Positions 28,819-37,526 of a DNA stretch of 64,000 nucleotides are shown here, one piece after another. Each line of letters opens with the position of its first letter. Position 1 is the first letter of the stretch. The notes under the pieces were generated by a model that searched no databases, was not told where the DNA came from, and saw nothing but the letters and a program-made list of their open reading frames with translations. Both the position numbers and the translations under genes were made by a program. Origin of the DNA: Natronosalvus halobius (lineage in GTDB: Archaea; Halobacteriota; Halobacteria; Halobacteriales; Natrialbaceae); contig NZ_CP099998.1 of the NCBI RefSeq assembly GCF_024138145.1, positions 124,001 through 188,000 on the forward strand, in the 5' to 3' direction.

Positions 28819-31800
28819 CTATTCGACCGCGATAGTGACGGTGTCGGTCGTTTTCGCTCCCGTGTTGTCGGTTGCGGTCAGTGTCACGGTGTACTCGCCG
28901 GGTTCGTCGTAGCGGTGGGCGTTCCACCAGCCCTCAGCTGTCGTTCCGTCGCCGAAGGACCACGCCAGGGAGTCGATCCAGCGCTCGTTACCCGACGTGT
29001 CCTCGACCTGGAACGTAACGCGCTCATCGACAGACGCGTCGGTCGTGCTTGGGGCGAGACGTGCGATCGGCTCCGTCAGATCCTCGACGGTAACCGTGAT
29101 GGTATCAGTGGTCTCTGTTCCCGTATTATCGGTGGCGGTCAGGGTCACGGTGTACTCGCCGGGGTCGTCGTAGCGGTGGTCCGTCCACCATCCCGTCGCG
29201 GTGGTGCCGTCGCCCAGGTCCCATTCTAAGGAATCGATCCACCGTTCGTTGCCCGACGTATCCTCGACGCCGAAGCTGAGCCGTTCGCCAATCGTGACCT
29301 CGGTCGTGTCGGGGTTGATACGTGCAATCGGCGGTTCGTCCGGGGGCGTCTCCGTCTCGTTGAGGTTGGTCGTTACCGGAATCGATGGCTCATCATTGAG
29401 GTTTGACTCGGTGTCGGTGACCGATCCTGCGCCGAGCCGCAGATCGGAGCCTATCCCTGCAGCAATGTCGTCGAGGTACTCGCGTTGGGCGGCGGGTGCG
29501 TTCGCACTCCCCATGAGGACAACCGTGCCGCCTGCCACCGCGAACGACGCGACGGCAGCGAGTTCGTCTTCGGTGAACGCCGTCGCGGGGGTCGTGACGA
29601 CGAGTGCGCGCGCGTCGGCCAGTCGATCGGCGGAGGCCGCCGTCGTCACGTCGTTCACCTGTTCGAAGAGGATGCCCTGGCCTTCGAGGTAGCGCTGGTA
29701 GTACGCCGCGTCCTCGTTCGATAGCGAGTAGCCCAGGTTGAACTGGCCGTGGCCACCCTCGATCAGAATCGGGCCGTCCTCACGATCGCTCAGGTCGTTG
29801 ACGAGTTCGGTCACGAACGCGAAGTTATCGTAGCCCGACGTGTCGACCGGGTACCCCTCGGCAGCTTCGTAGGTCTCGTCTACGATCGGTGCGCCGAGAT
29901 ACGCTAACCGGGCGTCGTAGTCGACGCCGGCCAGGGGAACGTCGCCTTCGTAGGTCGTCTCGACGCCGCTTCGTCCCGCGGTCGGGGCCGCAAACGCCGG
30001 GACGCGATTCGAGGCGAGGGGGCCCGACTCGGTGACGATAGCTGCCGGGTTCGGGAAGAACAGTTCCTCGACGGGTCGGTCTCGAATCGGTGAGGAGGCG
30101 AAGGGGTCGCTTTCGGACCAGACCGCAAGACCAGCGTCGCGGGCCGCGAACTCCGCGGCGAGGAACTCGTCGTGGCGAGCGAATCCGGAGCCGTATACCC
30201 GGGCGTGGCCCGCCTCGACGACCCGGCGGTTGTACAGAGTATCGCGGCTGCCGTCGCCGGAGGCATCGTAGGTGAGGTAGCCGAGGATGCGTCCGTACTG
30301 GTCGCGGACGGGTTCGATTGCGTCGAAAGTGAGATCGACCGTGTCGCCCGGCGAGAGCTCTCCCTGGGCGAACGCGGTCGCGGCTTCGCCGGCCGCTTCG
30401 AGGTAGCTGTAGGAGTCGATGCCCTCCCACTCTTCGGCGCGTTCGGTGCTTGTCGCGCTCCCTGTCTCGGGCGTGTCGAAGCCGAGCGTGCGGATGGATC
30501 GCTCCCGGCCGTCCTCGAACGCCACGTCGATGGTGTCGCCGTCGGTGACCGAGACAATCTCGACCTGGTAGGTTTCGTCGCGATCGAGTTCGAGGCCGAG
30601 ACCCTCGCGCTCGTGGAAGTACTCGAAGTTGTCGTTGAAGTTCTCGGTCGTCGGAACGAAGTCCGCGTAGGCGTTGTTCTGGTCGTCGTAGACCTGATCG
30701 TCGTTGAACCGGAACGGCGCGTCGATCGCCGTCGCGATTTCGTTCAGGTTCGCGGTCTCGTCGTAGTCGCCGTAGTCCGACTGGTCGAACAGGAAAACCG
30801 CGCCACCCGAATCGACGAACGAGGAGAGCGAGTCGAGTTCAGCACCCGAAAACGCGACGGTCGGCGAGGCGACGACGAGGCCATCGGCGTCCGAAAGCGC
30901 CGGCGAGCCGAGGCCGTCGAAGACGGAGAATGCCTCGTTGACGTTCGACGTTGTCGGGACGTATGGGGCGCCAGCGTTGTTCTCTTGATCCTCGACCTGG
31001 TCCGCGTTGAACCGGAAGGAGAGATCGAGGCTCTCGGCGATCGCGTTCAGGTTCGCGGTCTCCTCGTTCGTGAACTCGGACTCGTCGAACAGGAACACGT
31101 TCCCGCCGTCGGCTATGTGATCGGTAACGGCAGCGAGTTCGGCGTCCGTGTATGGCTCTGCCGGCGAGGGGATCGCGAGGAGGTCCACGCCCTCGAGCGG
31201 AGAGTCACCGGCGCCCGGGTCCGAACCGTCGCTCCCGAAGAAGCCGAACGAGTCGTTGAAGTTCGTCGTCCGGAGAACGAAGGGAGCCCAGGTGCTGTGT
31301 TCCTCGTCGACGACCTGGTCCGAGTTGAACCGGAACTCTGCCTCGAGCGCAGCCGTAATCTCGTTTAGCTCCGCCGTCGAGTGACCGCCGTAGTCGGCTT
31401 CGTCGTGGACGAAGATGACGCCGCCGGAGTCGACAAACTCGGAAAGCGCGTCGAGATCAGCACTCGAAAACGGCTCGCCGGGCGTCGTCACCATCGCGAG
31501 GTCGGCCTCCGAGAGGTCGGCCGCGAGGTCGCCGCTCGCGGTCACGTCGAACCCGCGTCCCTCGGCGTGGGAGACGAGTTCGGAGTAGTCGCTGAGCGAG
31601 AGCGCCTGGCCGTGGCTCTCGTCGAAGACCACCGACCCGCTCTCGCCGAGTCGGTCGGTCCACGCGTTGACGAGGAACTCCCGGTTCGCATCGAGGTCGC
31701 TGTCGTCGGTCGCCAGGTCGGCACCGATGCCGACCACGCCGCCGTCTGCGGCGACCAGCGGGATGTCGACGTCCGCGGGGTAGGAGACGAGGCCGTCGCC

Positions 31801-33315
31801 GCCTTCGTCGACGTTCTCTGCGGTCGACTCGGCCCACACCGCGACGACCGAGTCGTCGATGAGGGGGGTCTCGTCGGCACTGACGAGACTCGCCGTCGAG
31901 AAGAACTCCAGTTCGTCGATCGCGGGGCCGGTCGGGGCGCTACTCTCGTCGCCGACTGCCAAATCGGCCTCGACCGTGACAGGTTCGGCGTCACCGGCGA
32001 GGGTGATCGTCGCGACCTCGCTCGCCGTGGGGTTCTCGACGCCGTCGATCTCGACGACGACGGGACCCGCGACGTCGGTCTGGTATCGCCCGGAGAGGTC
32101 GAACGTCGCCGACGATCCGCCGTAGCTCCCCTGGTTGACGCTAATCTCGCTTTCGTCCGCGCCGCCCGAAAGAGTTCGAGTCATCGTCACCGTGACGTCG
32201 TCCTGGCTCAGCCCGTCGAGGCTCGCCGACTCGTACGCGACGGTGATCGTATCGACCTCGTCGCCGTCGGCGCCCGACTTGCCGAAGGAAACGTCCTCGA
32301 GCGTCCAGGTGTGGACCGAGGGCTCGCCTGCAGTCGCTGGATCGGCCGAAAGCACGCCCCCGTCGGTGTCGGGGTTCTCGCCCGACCCCGCGACGAGCGA
32401 CTCGGTGGTCGCCTCGAACTCGTAGCCCTCGCTCTCGACGATGTCCGCGAACGAGGCGAACCTCGAGGAGTTGTAGTAGGTGTCGTGAGCGTCGTCCCAG
32501 AGGACTGTCCCGCCGTCGTCGATCGTCTCTGTGAGAAGCGAGAGCGCGAACTCATTGTTGGTACCGTCTAGCTCGCCGTCAGCGATCAGCTCCGGCGTCC
32601 CGAAGCCGACGACGTCGCCGTCGGTCGAGACCAGCGGAATCTCCTCGTCGTCGCCGTAGATGTAGGACGCCGCGTCGCCGGCGTTGTCCACGTTCGCTGC
32701 CGTGGGCTCAGCCCGGACCATGACCGTCGAGGGGTCGGTCAACGCCCCGCCGTCGGGGGCGACCTGGCTTGCCGTCGAGGGAAACGTAAGCGAAGCCCCG
32801 CCGAGGAGGTCAGTCGTCGCCTGGAGGTCGTATCCCGCGTTCTCGGCGTACTGCTCGAACGAGCTGTGATTCGAGAGTGTAAGCTCGTGGAACTGGCCGT
32901 GACCCTCGTCCCAGAGGACAATCCCCTCCCCGTCCAGCTTCGCGTCCAGGACGTTGAGGAGGAACTCCTCGTTCCCAGCATTGAAATCGGCATCGTTCTG
33001 TGCCATCGGCGCGCCGAACCCGACGAGGGTTCCCGTGGTCGCGACGAGCGGAATCGAGGTCTCCTCGGGGTAGGAGACGGCGTCGCCGTTTCCGTCCTCG
33101 TCGCCGTTGTAGGCCGTCGATTCGGCCCACACCGCGACGAGCGAGTCGTCGATCAGTGGTTCGCCCTCGGCGTTGAGGATGCTCGCCGTCGAGTCGAACG
33201 CCAGCGGCTGAATCGTCTCTCTGCCATCGGAGGTTTCCGCCGCGGTTATGGCTGTTCCGGAGAGTGCCGCGCCACCCGCAATTCCCAATCTAGTTAGGAA
33301 GGTTCGTCGATGCAT
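28819..33315 (-). CDS. Giant Tat-exported protein: DUF4350-like repeats, SNase-like nuclease domain, two PKD domains
   Basis: 1498 residues. The N-terminus MHRRTFLTRLGIAGGAALSG is a Tat-type signal. Residues ~35-890 hold repeated ~115-residue units combining a 'VWAES...NVD...YP...IPLV' strand block with 'DEGHGQ'-type blocks, and several 'FNDNFEYF'-type units containing DSGGVIFVHDE-like strands, reminiscent of DUF4350/GATase-like folds. Residues ~915-1075 are a staphylococcal-nuclease fold: VTDGDTIDV, IRTLGFDTPET, YGRILGYLTY, EAGHARVYG. Residues ~1325-1498 are two PKD domains (LEWDLGDGTTATGWW, TVTLTATDNTG). The protein is very acidic and probably acts at or outside the cell surface on extracellular nucleic acid or polymers (inference). 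It is flanked by an IS6 scar. Confidence 0.85.
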   Translation of the reverse strand: MHRRTFLTRLGIAGGAALSGTAITAAETSDGRETIQPLAFDSTASILNAEGEPLIDDSLVAVWAESTAYNGDEDGNGDAVSYPEETSIPLVATTGTLVGFGAPMAQNDADFNAGNEEFLLNVLDAKLDGEGIVLWDEGHGQFHELTLSNHSSFEQYAENAGYDLQATTDLLGGASLTFPSTASQVAPDGGALTDPSTVMVRAEPTAANVDNAGDAASYIYGDDEEIPLVSTDGDVVGFGTPELIADGELDGTNNEFALSLLTETIDDGGTVLWDDAHDTYYNSSRFASFADIVESEGYEFEATTESLVAGSGENPDTDGGVLSADPATAGEPSVHTWTLEDVSFGKSGADGDEVDTITVAYESASLDGLSQDDVTVTMTRTLSGGADESEISVNQGSYGGSSATFDLSGRYQTDVAGPVVVEIDGVENPTASEVATITLAGDAEPVTVEADLAVGDESSAPTGPAIDELEFFSTASLVSADETPLIDDSVVAVWAESTAENVDEGGDGLVSYPADVDIPLVAADGGVVGIGADLATDDSDLDANREFLVNAWTDRLGESGSVVFDESHGQALSLSDYSELVSHAEGRGFDVTASGDLAADLSEADLAMVTTPGEPFSSADLDALSEFVDSGGVIFVHDEADYGGHSTAELNEITAALEAEFRFNSDQVVDEEHSTWAPFVLRTTNFNDSFGFFGSDGSDPGAGDSPLEGVDLLAIPSPAEPYTDAELAAVTDHIADGGNVFLFDESEFTNEETANLNAIAESLDLSFRFNADQVEDQENNAGAPYVPTTSNVNEAFSVFDGLGSPALSDADGLVVASPTVAFSGAELDSLSSFVDSGGAVFLFDQSDYGDYDETANLNEIATAIDAPFRFNDDQVYDDQNNAYADFVPTTENFNDNFEYFHEREGLGLELDRDETYQVEIVSVTDGDTIDVAFEDGRERSIRTLGFDTPETGSATSTERAEEWEGIDSYSYLEAAGEAATAFAQGELSPGDTVDLTFDAIEPVRDQYGRILGYLTYDASGDGSRDTLYNRRVVEAGHARVYGSGFARHDEFLAAEFAARDAGLAVWSESDPFASSPIRDRPVEELFFPNPAAIVTESGPLASNRVPAFAAPTAGRSGVETTYEGDVPLAGVDYDARLAYLGAPIVDETYEAAEGYPVDTSGYDNFAFVTELVNDLSDREDGPILIEGGHGQFNLGYSLSNEDAAYYQRYLEGQGILFEQVNDVTTAASADRLADARALVVTTPATAFTEDELAAVASFAVAGGTVVLMGSANAPAAQREYLDDIAAGIGSDLRLGAGSVTDTESNLNDEPSIPVTTNLNETETPPDEPPIARINPDTTEVTIGERLSFGVEDTSGNERWIDSLEWDLGDGTTATGWWTDHRYDDPGEYTVTLTATDNTGTETTDTITVTVEDLTEPIARLAPSTTDASVDERVTFQVEDTSGNERWIDSLAWSFGDGTTAEGWWNAHRYDEPGEYTVTLTATDNTGAKTTDTVTIAVE

Positions 33316-33495
33316 GCATCTCTTACTCTTGAGGTTGAGTACAAAACACTTGTTCCAAACCAGTACTTATGCTAAAATTGATCACTGTTCGTTTTCGATA
33401 TCTCGTAAGAGAGTGGACGAATCGCTTCAGTAGGTGTGGATCGTCTGGTAGAATTGGTTGGCGGCATCCATCAGCGGTCTTTACTTGCTTCGCTA

Positions 33496-34470
33496 TCACT
33501 CCCCCGAGCCGTGTGAAAGCGACCGAATCCAGTTCGGAACATAGCCGAGCGAGGTCCAGGTGCCGTCGTCACGAATGATCACTCGTCCCTCTGTGGTCCC
33601 AGCGAGTACCCGACCGTCGACTGCTGTCCAGGCGCAAATGAACTCGTCTGGTGCACCAGGGTACGACTTGGCCTCGAACGTGTCTCCACCGTCCGTGGAT
33701 TCGAACAGTGCAGCGTCCACGTCCTGTTTCCGGTACCTGCTTCCTGCCGGCAGGGTTGGTGGGAGCGTCTGAGCAGCAGCGTACAACGTCCCCCGATGGG
33801 CAAACGCCTCCTGGAAGTACGATTGGTTCAGTCCGGTGTCCAGGCGCGTCCACGAGTACCCGGTATCGCGGGTTCGATAAAGGCCGCCACCACACGATGC
33901 GACGTACTCGTCGCTGGAGACGACGAGTAGATGGTGGACATCGTACTGAAGATCGTCTTCTCGCGCGGTCTGGAGATCGTCGCGTCGTTCGGTCCACGTC
34001 TCGCCGTTGTCATCGCTGACGTGGACGCCGCCGACTTCAACGCCAGCGACCACGCGATTCGGAGCGTCGGAGGAGACACCGAGGCTTCGGACGTGGGATT
34101 CCCCCCGATGACGAGGCGTGTGCCAGCGATCGCGGGAGGGAAGCTCTTGAAACCCGTCTAGCTCGGTCCACGTGCTCCCTTCATCTGTCGAGACGTAGAG
34201 GTGGGCCGGATGTGTGCCCGCGTACAGCCGGGTACCGTCGGGGCTGACTGTAACGGCGTACACCTCGGGTCGTGGTACATCCAGCCGGTCCCAGGTACTC
34301 CCACTAGCTGTAGAGCGGTACAGGCCAGTTTTCGATGTAACGAACGTTCCGTGTTCGTCGAACGACTGCACGCCGAGTGTGACCCCTGAATCGAGCACCC
34401 GTTCAACGTCGTCGAGATCACCGCGTTGCGAACGGTAGACGCCGTCCTGTGTGGCAATATGCAGTGTCAT
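33496..34470 (-). CDS. Beta-propeller protein with BNR/sortilin-like repeats
   Basis: 324 residues from MTLHIATQDGVYRS; the frame is open upstream but less protein-like. It is built of repeated Asp-box type units: GLYRSTASGSTWDRL, HLYVSTDEGSTWTEL, GVHVSDDNGETWTER, GLYRTRDTGYSWTRL and ALFESTDGGDTFEAK, about one per propeller blade. No signal peptide or catalytic residues were seen, so it is probably a cytoplasmic binding or scaffold protein. It ends downstream of a flavin reductase and membrane protein on the same strand and may share their transcript. Function unknown. Confidence 0.8.
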   Translation of the reverse strand: MTLHIATQDGVYRSQRGDLDDVERVLDSGVTLGVQSFDEHGTFVTSKTGLYRSTASGSTWDRLDVPRPEVYAVTVSPDGTRLYAGTHPAHLYVSTDEGSTWTELDGFQELPSRDRWHTPRHRGESHVRSLGVSSDAPNRVVAGVEVGGVHVSDDNGETWTERRDDLQTAREDDLQYDVHHLLVVSSDEYVASCGGGLYRTRDTGYSWTRLDTGLNQSYFQEAFAHRGTLYAAAQTLPPTLPAGSRYRKQDVDAALFESTDGGDTFEAKSYPGAPDEFICAWTAVDGRVLAGTTEGRVIIRDDGTWTSLGYVPNWIRSLSHGSGE

Positions 34471-34478
34471 GGCTCGGA

Positions 34479-35081
34479 TCACACCTCTCGACACGAGATT
34501 TCTGGGACCCGTCCCGGTTCGATTGTGGCATACTCGACAGCGCATTTACCAAGTGTCCGAACACGATCTCGGAGATCATCGTCGGTGAATCCGCTCTCGT
34601 CGAACACGGTACGTGCCCGCGGGAGCGCTGCCTGATGCGGGAGCACCCAGGCGTTCAGCGACCTGCAAACGGCGCGAAGATGACCGAACGCTGGCGTGGG
34701 AAATGGTCCACCGGAAACGACGAGCAAGCCAATGGTCGCGTCTTCGAACTCGTCGAATCCGCAGTAGTCGAGGGCGTTCTTCAATACACCCGAATACGAG
34801 CCGTGATACATAGACGTCCCCAGGATGACTGCATCAGCCTCACGGATCGTCCGTCTCACTGTTTCGCTGTCTCTCGGTGGATCCGTACTCGGGCCGAGCG
34901 GAGGGAGCTGTAAGTCTGCCAGGTCTAGCAACTCAGTTGTTCCGCCAGCTGCTTCACTTCCGAACAGTGCCTCCCTGAGCGCTCTTCGGGTATAACTCCC
35001 GGCGCGTCGACTGCCAGACACGGCAACGACGTGTGGCCGGGTCTTGCCTCTGGACCGGTTGGATGGACCGATCGGCGTCAT
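34479..35081 (-). CDS. NADPH-dependent FMN reductase-like flavoprotein
   Basis: 200 residues with a flavodoxin-like fold: VVAVSGSRRAGSYTRRALRE at the phosphate loop, LGTSMYHGSYSGVLKNALDY at the flavin ring site and LLVVSGGPFPTPAFGHLRAV later. The family reduces FMN, quinones, azo dyes or chromate with NAD(P)H. Its start overlaps the end of the upstream membrane-protein gene by four bases (ATGA), so they are translationally coupled. The beta-propeller gene begins 8 bp after its stop, suggesting a three-gene operon. It has an unusually Arg-rich first 15 residues. Confidence 0.85.
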   Translation of the reverse strand: MTPIGPSNRSRGKTRPHVVAVSGSRRAGSYTRRALREALFGSEAAGGTTELLDLADLQLPPLGPSTDPPRDSETVRRTIREADAVILGTSMYHGSYSGVLKNALDYCGFDEFEDATIGLLVVSGGPFPTPAFGHLRAVCRSLNAWVLPHQAALPRARTVFDESGFTDDDLRDRVRTLGKCAVEYATIEPGRVPEISCREV

Positions 35082-35536
35082 CGGGATGCGACCTCCTGGT
35101 TCGTGGTGCGGGTCAGCACGCCGATAATGATAGCTGCGGCGGCCACGTGCATGACGACGAGCGTGGCAAACACGCTCCAGGGTGCGTCAGCGAGGCCGGG
35201 TGGCGGAGACAGGTATGCGTTCACTGGGCCGGCAAACGAGAGGACGAGCACGATTACGGCGATGAGCGTGAAGGTCCGGTTCGGTCGGCTCGAAAGTCGA
35301 GTCAGAACACCGTACACGAGGGTTGCTCCGATCGCCCCGGCCATTGAGGCGATGAGGACTGGCTCCCACCAGAGCGCGAAGACGTTCGGGACATCGAACA
35401 CGGTGACCGCGAGGATACGAATGAGTCCGTTGACGAAACTGGTGAGGACGATCGCCAGTAGTCCGTAGACGGCAATCCGAGTCAGACTGATCGACGGTTC
35501 GATGGCTGGGTTGTCGGTGACTTCCATTGAGGCCAT
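35078..35536 (-). CDS. Four-helix membrane protein (DUF6069-like)
   Basis: 152 residues with four predicted membrane helices: YGLLAIVLTSFVNGLIRILA, WWEPVLIASMAGAIGATLVY, TLIAVIVLVLSFAGPVNAYL and VFATLVVMHVAAAAIIIGVL. It resembles the DUF6069 family of small membrane proteins of unknown role. First gene of the operon with the flavin reductase, divergent from an HxlR-type regulator with a shared ~130-bp promoter region, a typical arrangement for a regulator and its target. Confidence 0.7.
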   Translation of the reverse strand: MASMEVTDNPAIEPSISLTRIAVYGLLAIVLTSFVNGLIRILAVTVFDVPNVFALWWEPVLIASMAGAIGATLVYGVLTRLSSRPNRTFTLIAVIVLVLSFAGPVNAYLSPPPGLADAPWSVFATLVVMHVAAAAIIIGVLTRTTNQEVASR

Positions 35537-35664
35537 ACCTGAAACTACACCGGATGAAGTAATATACTACCAAGTTCGAAGTCATGAAGTAGCTTACCCA
35601 ATGCTACGTTACTTAGGGACTTCGAAGGAACAAGTTATACGGCTTCATCTGGTATAGTCGTGGC
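35537..35664. promoter_or_regulatory. Divergent promoter region with repeated TTCGAA motifs
   Basis: Between the membrane-protein and HxlR genes. It contains AGTTCGAAGTCATGAAGTAG and, about 45 bp on, GGGACTTCGAAGGAAC. Both centre on TTCGAA within GAAGT/ACTTC context, and further GAAGTA repeats occur nearby. HxlR regulators bind short inverted repeats, so these are candidate operators (inference). Confidence 0.45.
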
Positions 35665-36054
35665 ATGGTCGAACCATCGCATGCCGAAGAGTTTCTCGAG
35701 ACGATCCTCTCCAACGAGCAGGCACGGCCTCCCGGCTCCGAACGGGCAGCGGTGGACAATCAGACGATGTCTGCACTCCTGAACCTGCTGGGGAAGAAAC
35801 ACACCATCGTGATCCTTCACCAGTTTGCAACCGGGGCGGGGCCGTTACGATTCAGTGATCTGGAGGAAGTAGTCGATATCGCGCCGAACACGCTCTCGAA
35901 TCGGCTCGAAGAACTGACAGAGATTGGGTTGCTGACGCGGAAAGCGTACAATGAGATCCCGCCCCGCGTCGAATACAATGCCACGGAGAAAGCACAGGAT
36001 CTTGCTCCAGTATTCTGGTATCTCGGTGTGTGGACCGAACGTCATGAGCTTTAA
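35665..36054 (+). CDS. HxlR-family winged-helix regulator
   Basis: 129 residues. After a ~35-residue acidic leader the HxlR core is clear: LGKKHTIVILHQFATGAGPL, RFSDLEEVVDIAPNTLSNRL, then TEIGLLTRKAYNEIPPRVEY (wing). HxlR proteins act as dimers and often control an adjacent divergent oxidoreductase operon in response to oxidants or electrophiles. That matches the divergent flavin reductase operon here. Assignment firm, signal unknown. Confidence 0.88.
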   Translation: MVEPSHAEEFLETILSNEQARPPGSERAAVDNQTMSALLNLLGKKHTIVILHQFATGAGPLRFSDLEEVVDIAPNTLSNRLEELTEIGLLTRKAYNEIPPRVEYNATEKAQDLAPVFWYLGVWTERHEL

Positions 36055-36139
36055 CCGATTTCCGCCGCTGAAGCGACTGACGTGAGCTTTTTGTGGGCGG
36101 AGTAGTTCACGTCCCAGGAATCGAGGGGAGGCTGGCTGT

Positions 36140-36739
36140 TCAATCGACCCGTGGGTTTGTAGGGTTGAACACACCAGCCGGGTTTCCTCGGTGGACCCAG
36201 ACGTGTAACGCCGACAGGGGTGTACCAGGGATCGGTCCCCAGCCAGCTTCTTCCGGCACTTTGAGGGTTCGGCTAGCGGTCTCATCAGAGAAGATGTTGC
36301 CGGCGACACCTGTTTCCCCGTGAGCGAACTCGACTGCGCCGAGCCGTAACTCGGCATCACGGTCGGGATCGTGGACCGCTCCCGGTCCAGGGCTGTAGTT
36401 CCCGGTGGTGTAATAGACGAGAATCGGTGGTTCGGAGAGAGAAACCGGGGTGCTTGCATCGGCGGCCACGAGAGCGGGATTCACGAAGTGAAAACCCATA
36501 TTCGGGACGTACGGTGACACTTCCGTCGCGTATCCATCTTCCCGTGCAGTTGCAACATCACGGTAGACCTGCGTCGCGCTGCGTACTTCGTTCAGTTCTT
36601 GCGCTAATTCGTTGCTCTGTGCACTGACACTCGCTGTTGAGCCGAGCAGGGCAGCCCCGCTTAGCCCAAGGCCAACCGTCTTTAACAGTGATCGTCGGTC
36701 GATACCAGGTGTTGTCACTATCGAGGTGGTAGGGGTCAT
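36140..36739 (-). CDS. Tat-exported haloarchaeal protein of unknown function
   Basis: 199 residues from MTPTTSIVTTP. A Tat motif DRRSLLKTVGLGLSGAALLG is followed by a SVSAQ cleavage-like site, so the mature part starts near residue 40. The mature domain has no Cys, contains MGFHFVNPALV and a conserved-looking PPILVYYTTG, and ends WGPIPGTPLSALHVWVHRGN. I do not recognise a family. The frame is open upstream into the TauE/SafE remnant, but that part belongs to another gene. Convergent with the HxlR gene. Confidence 0.75.
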   Translation of the reverse strand: MTPTTSIVTTPGIDRRSLLKTVGLGLSGAALLGSTASVSAQSNELAQELNEVRSATQVYRDVATAREDGYATEVSPYVPNMGFHFVNPALVAADASTPVSLSEPPILVYYTTGNYSPGPGAVHDPDRDAELRLGAVEFAHGETGVAGNIFSDETASRTLKVPEEAGWGPIPGTPLSALHVWVHRGNPAGVFNPTNPRVD

Positions 36740-36839
36740 ACGTACCCGGACGTGCTCAGGCGTGGAAATCGAATAATGGTTCCTACTGTCTTTTCCAGAA
36801 ATCTGTGAACTACTGGCGGAGATTATAATTATTGGGCGA

Positions 36840-37283
36840 ACGTCGGTAGGTGAAACCGAGAAGAACTCGGTCCGGCGGGGGACGCTGTATCCGCCGCCTG
36901 TTCGTGCCATTCCTTCGATTTGTGCTCGCTGAGAAAGGGGCTTTGCGCCTACTTTCACGTAAAGAACAATCGAAGCCATGTAAGTCGTTAGCGGGCCTGT
37001 CGCGACCCACGGTGTCGATTCTTCTTGAGCCGATCGAGCGATGCGTGGACGATCGTACCACTGACCAGAACTGCACGGTGCCGAAGCACACCGATGACAC
37101 TGATGCCGAAGACGAACGCGAGTCCGCTCCCGACAGCGATTGACGCCGGATATCCAAGTACCAACAGCGCGGGGTCACGAGAAACGATCCACTCGTCCCG
37201 AAGAAGCCGAAGAGGATACCGGTGAGCAGGCCAAATCCGACGAAGAAACCGGCCATCACGAGACGAAGGCCGAGGAACTCCAT
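36840..37283 (-). pseudogene. TauE/SafE-type exporter remnant, frameshifted
   Basis: The first frame gives MEFLGLRLVMAGFFVGFGLL and TGILFGFFGTSGSFLVTP, the first membrane helix and glycine turn of TauE/SafE sulfite or organosulfonate exporters. A frameshift near 37175 is needed to continue as LLVLGYPASIAVGSGLAFVF and GISVIGVLRHRA. After HASLDRLKK the text degenerates, with stops and a few family-like scraps. Only about a third of the ~260-350 residue protein can be traced. It starts 11 bp after the small partner gene. Confidence 0.7.
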
Positions 37284-37293
37284 GATCAGGTAT

Positions 37294-37464
37294 TCACGAG
37301 TTTTCGCTGATGGCCGGACTAGCAACCCGCACCAGTGCTCCGTATCCGACGTATAGCACGAGCGCTTCCGCCAGAACGAAACCAACCGTGGCGCCAGCCT
37401 GCCCGAACTCGTCGAAAGCCGAGGCGACCAGCAGGACGGCCAGTGGCGCTACCAGTATACTCAT
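37294..37464 (-). CDS. Small membrane protein (DUF7512-like), partner of TauE/SafE
   Basis: 56 residues, MSILVAPLAVLLVASAFDEF then GFVLAEALVLYVGYGALVRV, with two hydrophobic helices. Such proteins are commonly encoded immediately before TauE/SafE exporters in haloarchaea, exactly as here, where the exporter remnant begins 11 bp after the stop. The family label is from memory of similar proteins and is less certain than the gene itself. With the exporter broken, it is probably functionless. Confidence 0.6.
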   Translation of the reverse strand: MSILVAPLAVLLVASAFDEFGQAGATVGFVLAEALVLYVGYGALVRVASPAISENS

Positions 37465-37526
37465 CGGTCTACCACGACCTGTCGATACCCGCCACTAGGC
37501 TGCCATACATTCGGTGTCTCGATCAC

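Noticed and set aside
30172..32571. Two ~400-codon plus-strand open frames
   Set aside because: Both are antisense to the giant exported protein, whose signal peptide, SNase and PKD domains are clear on the minus strand.
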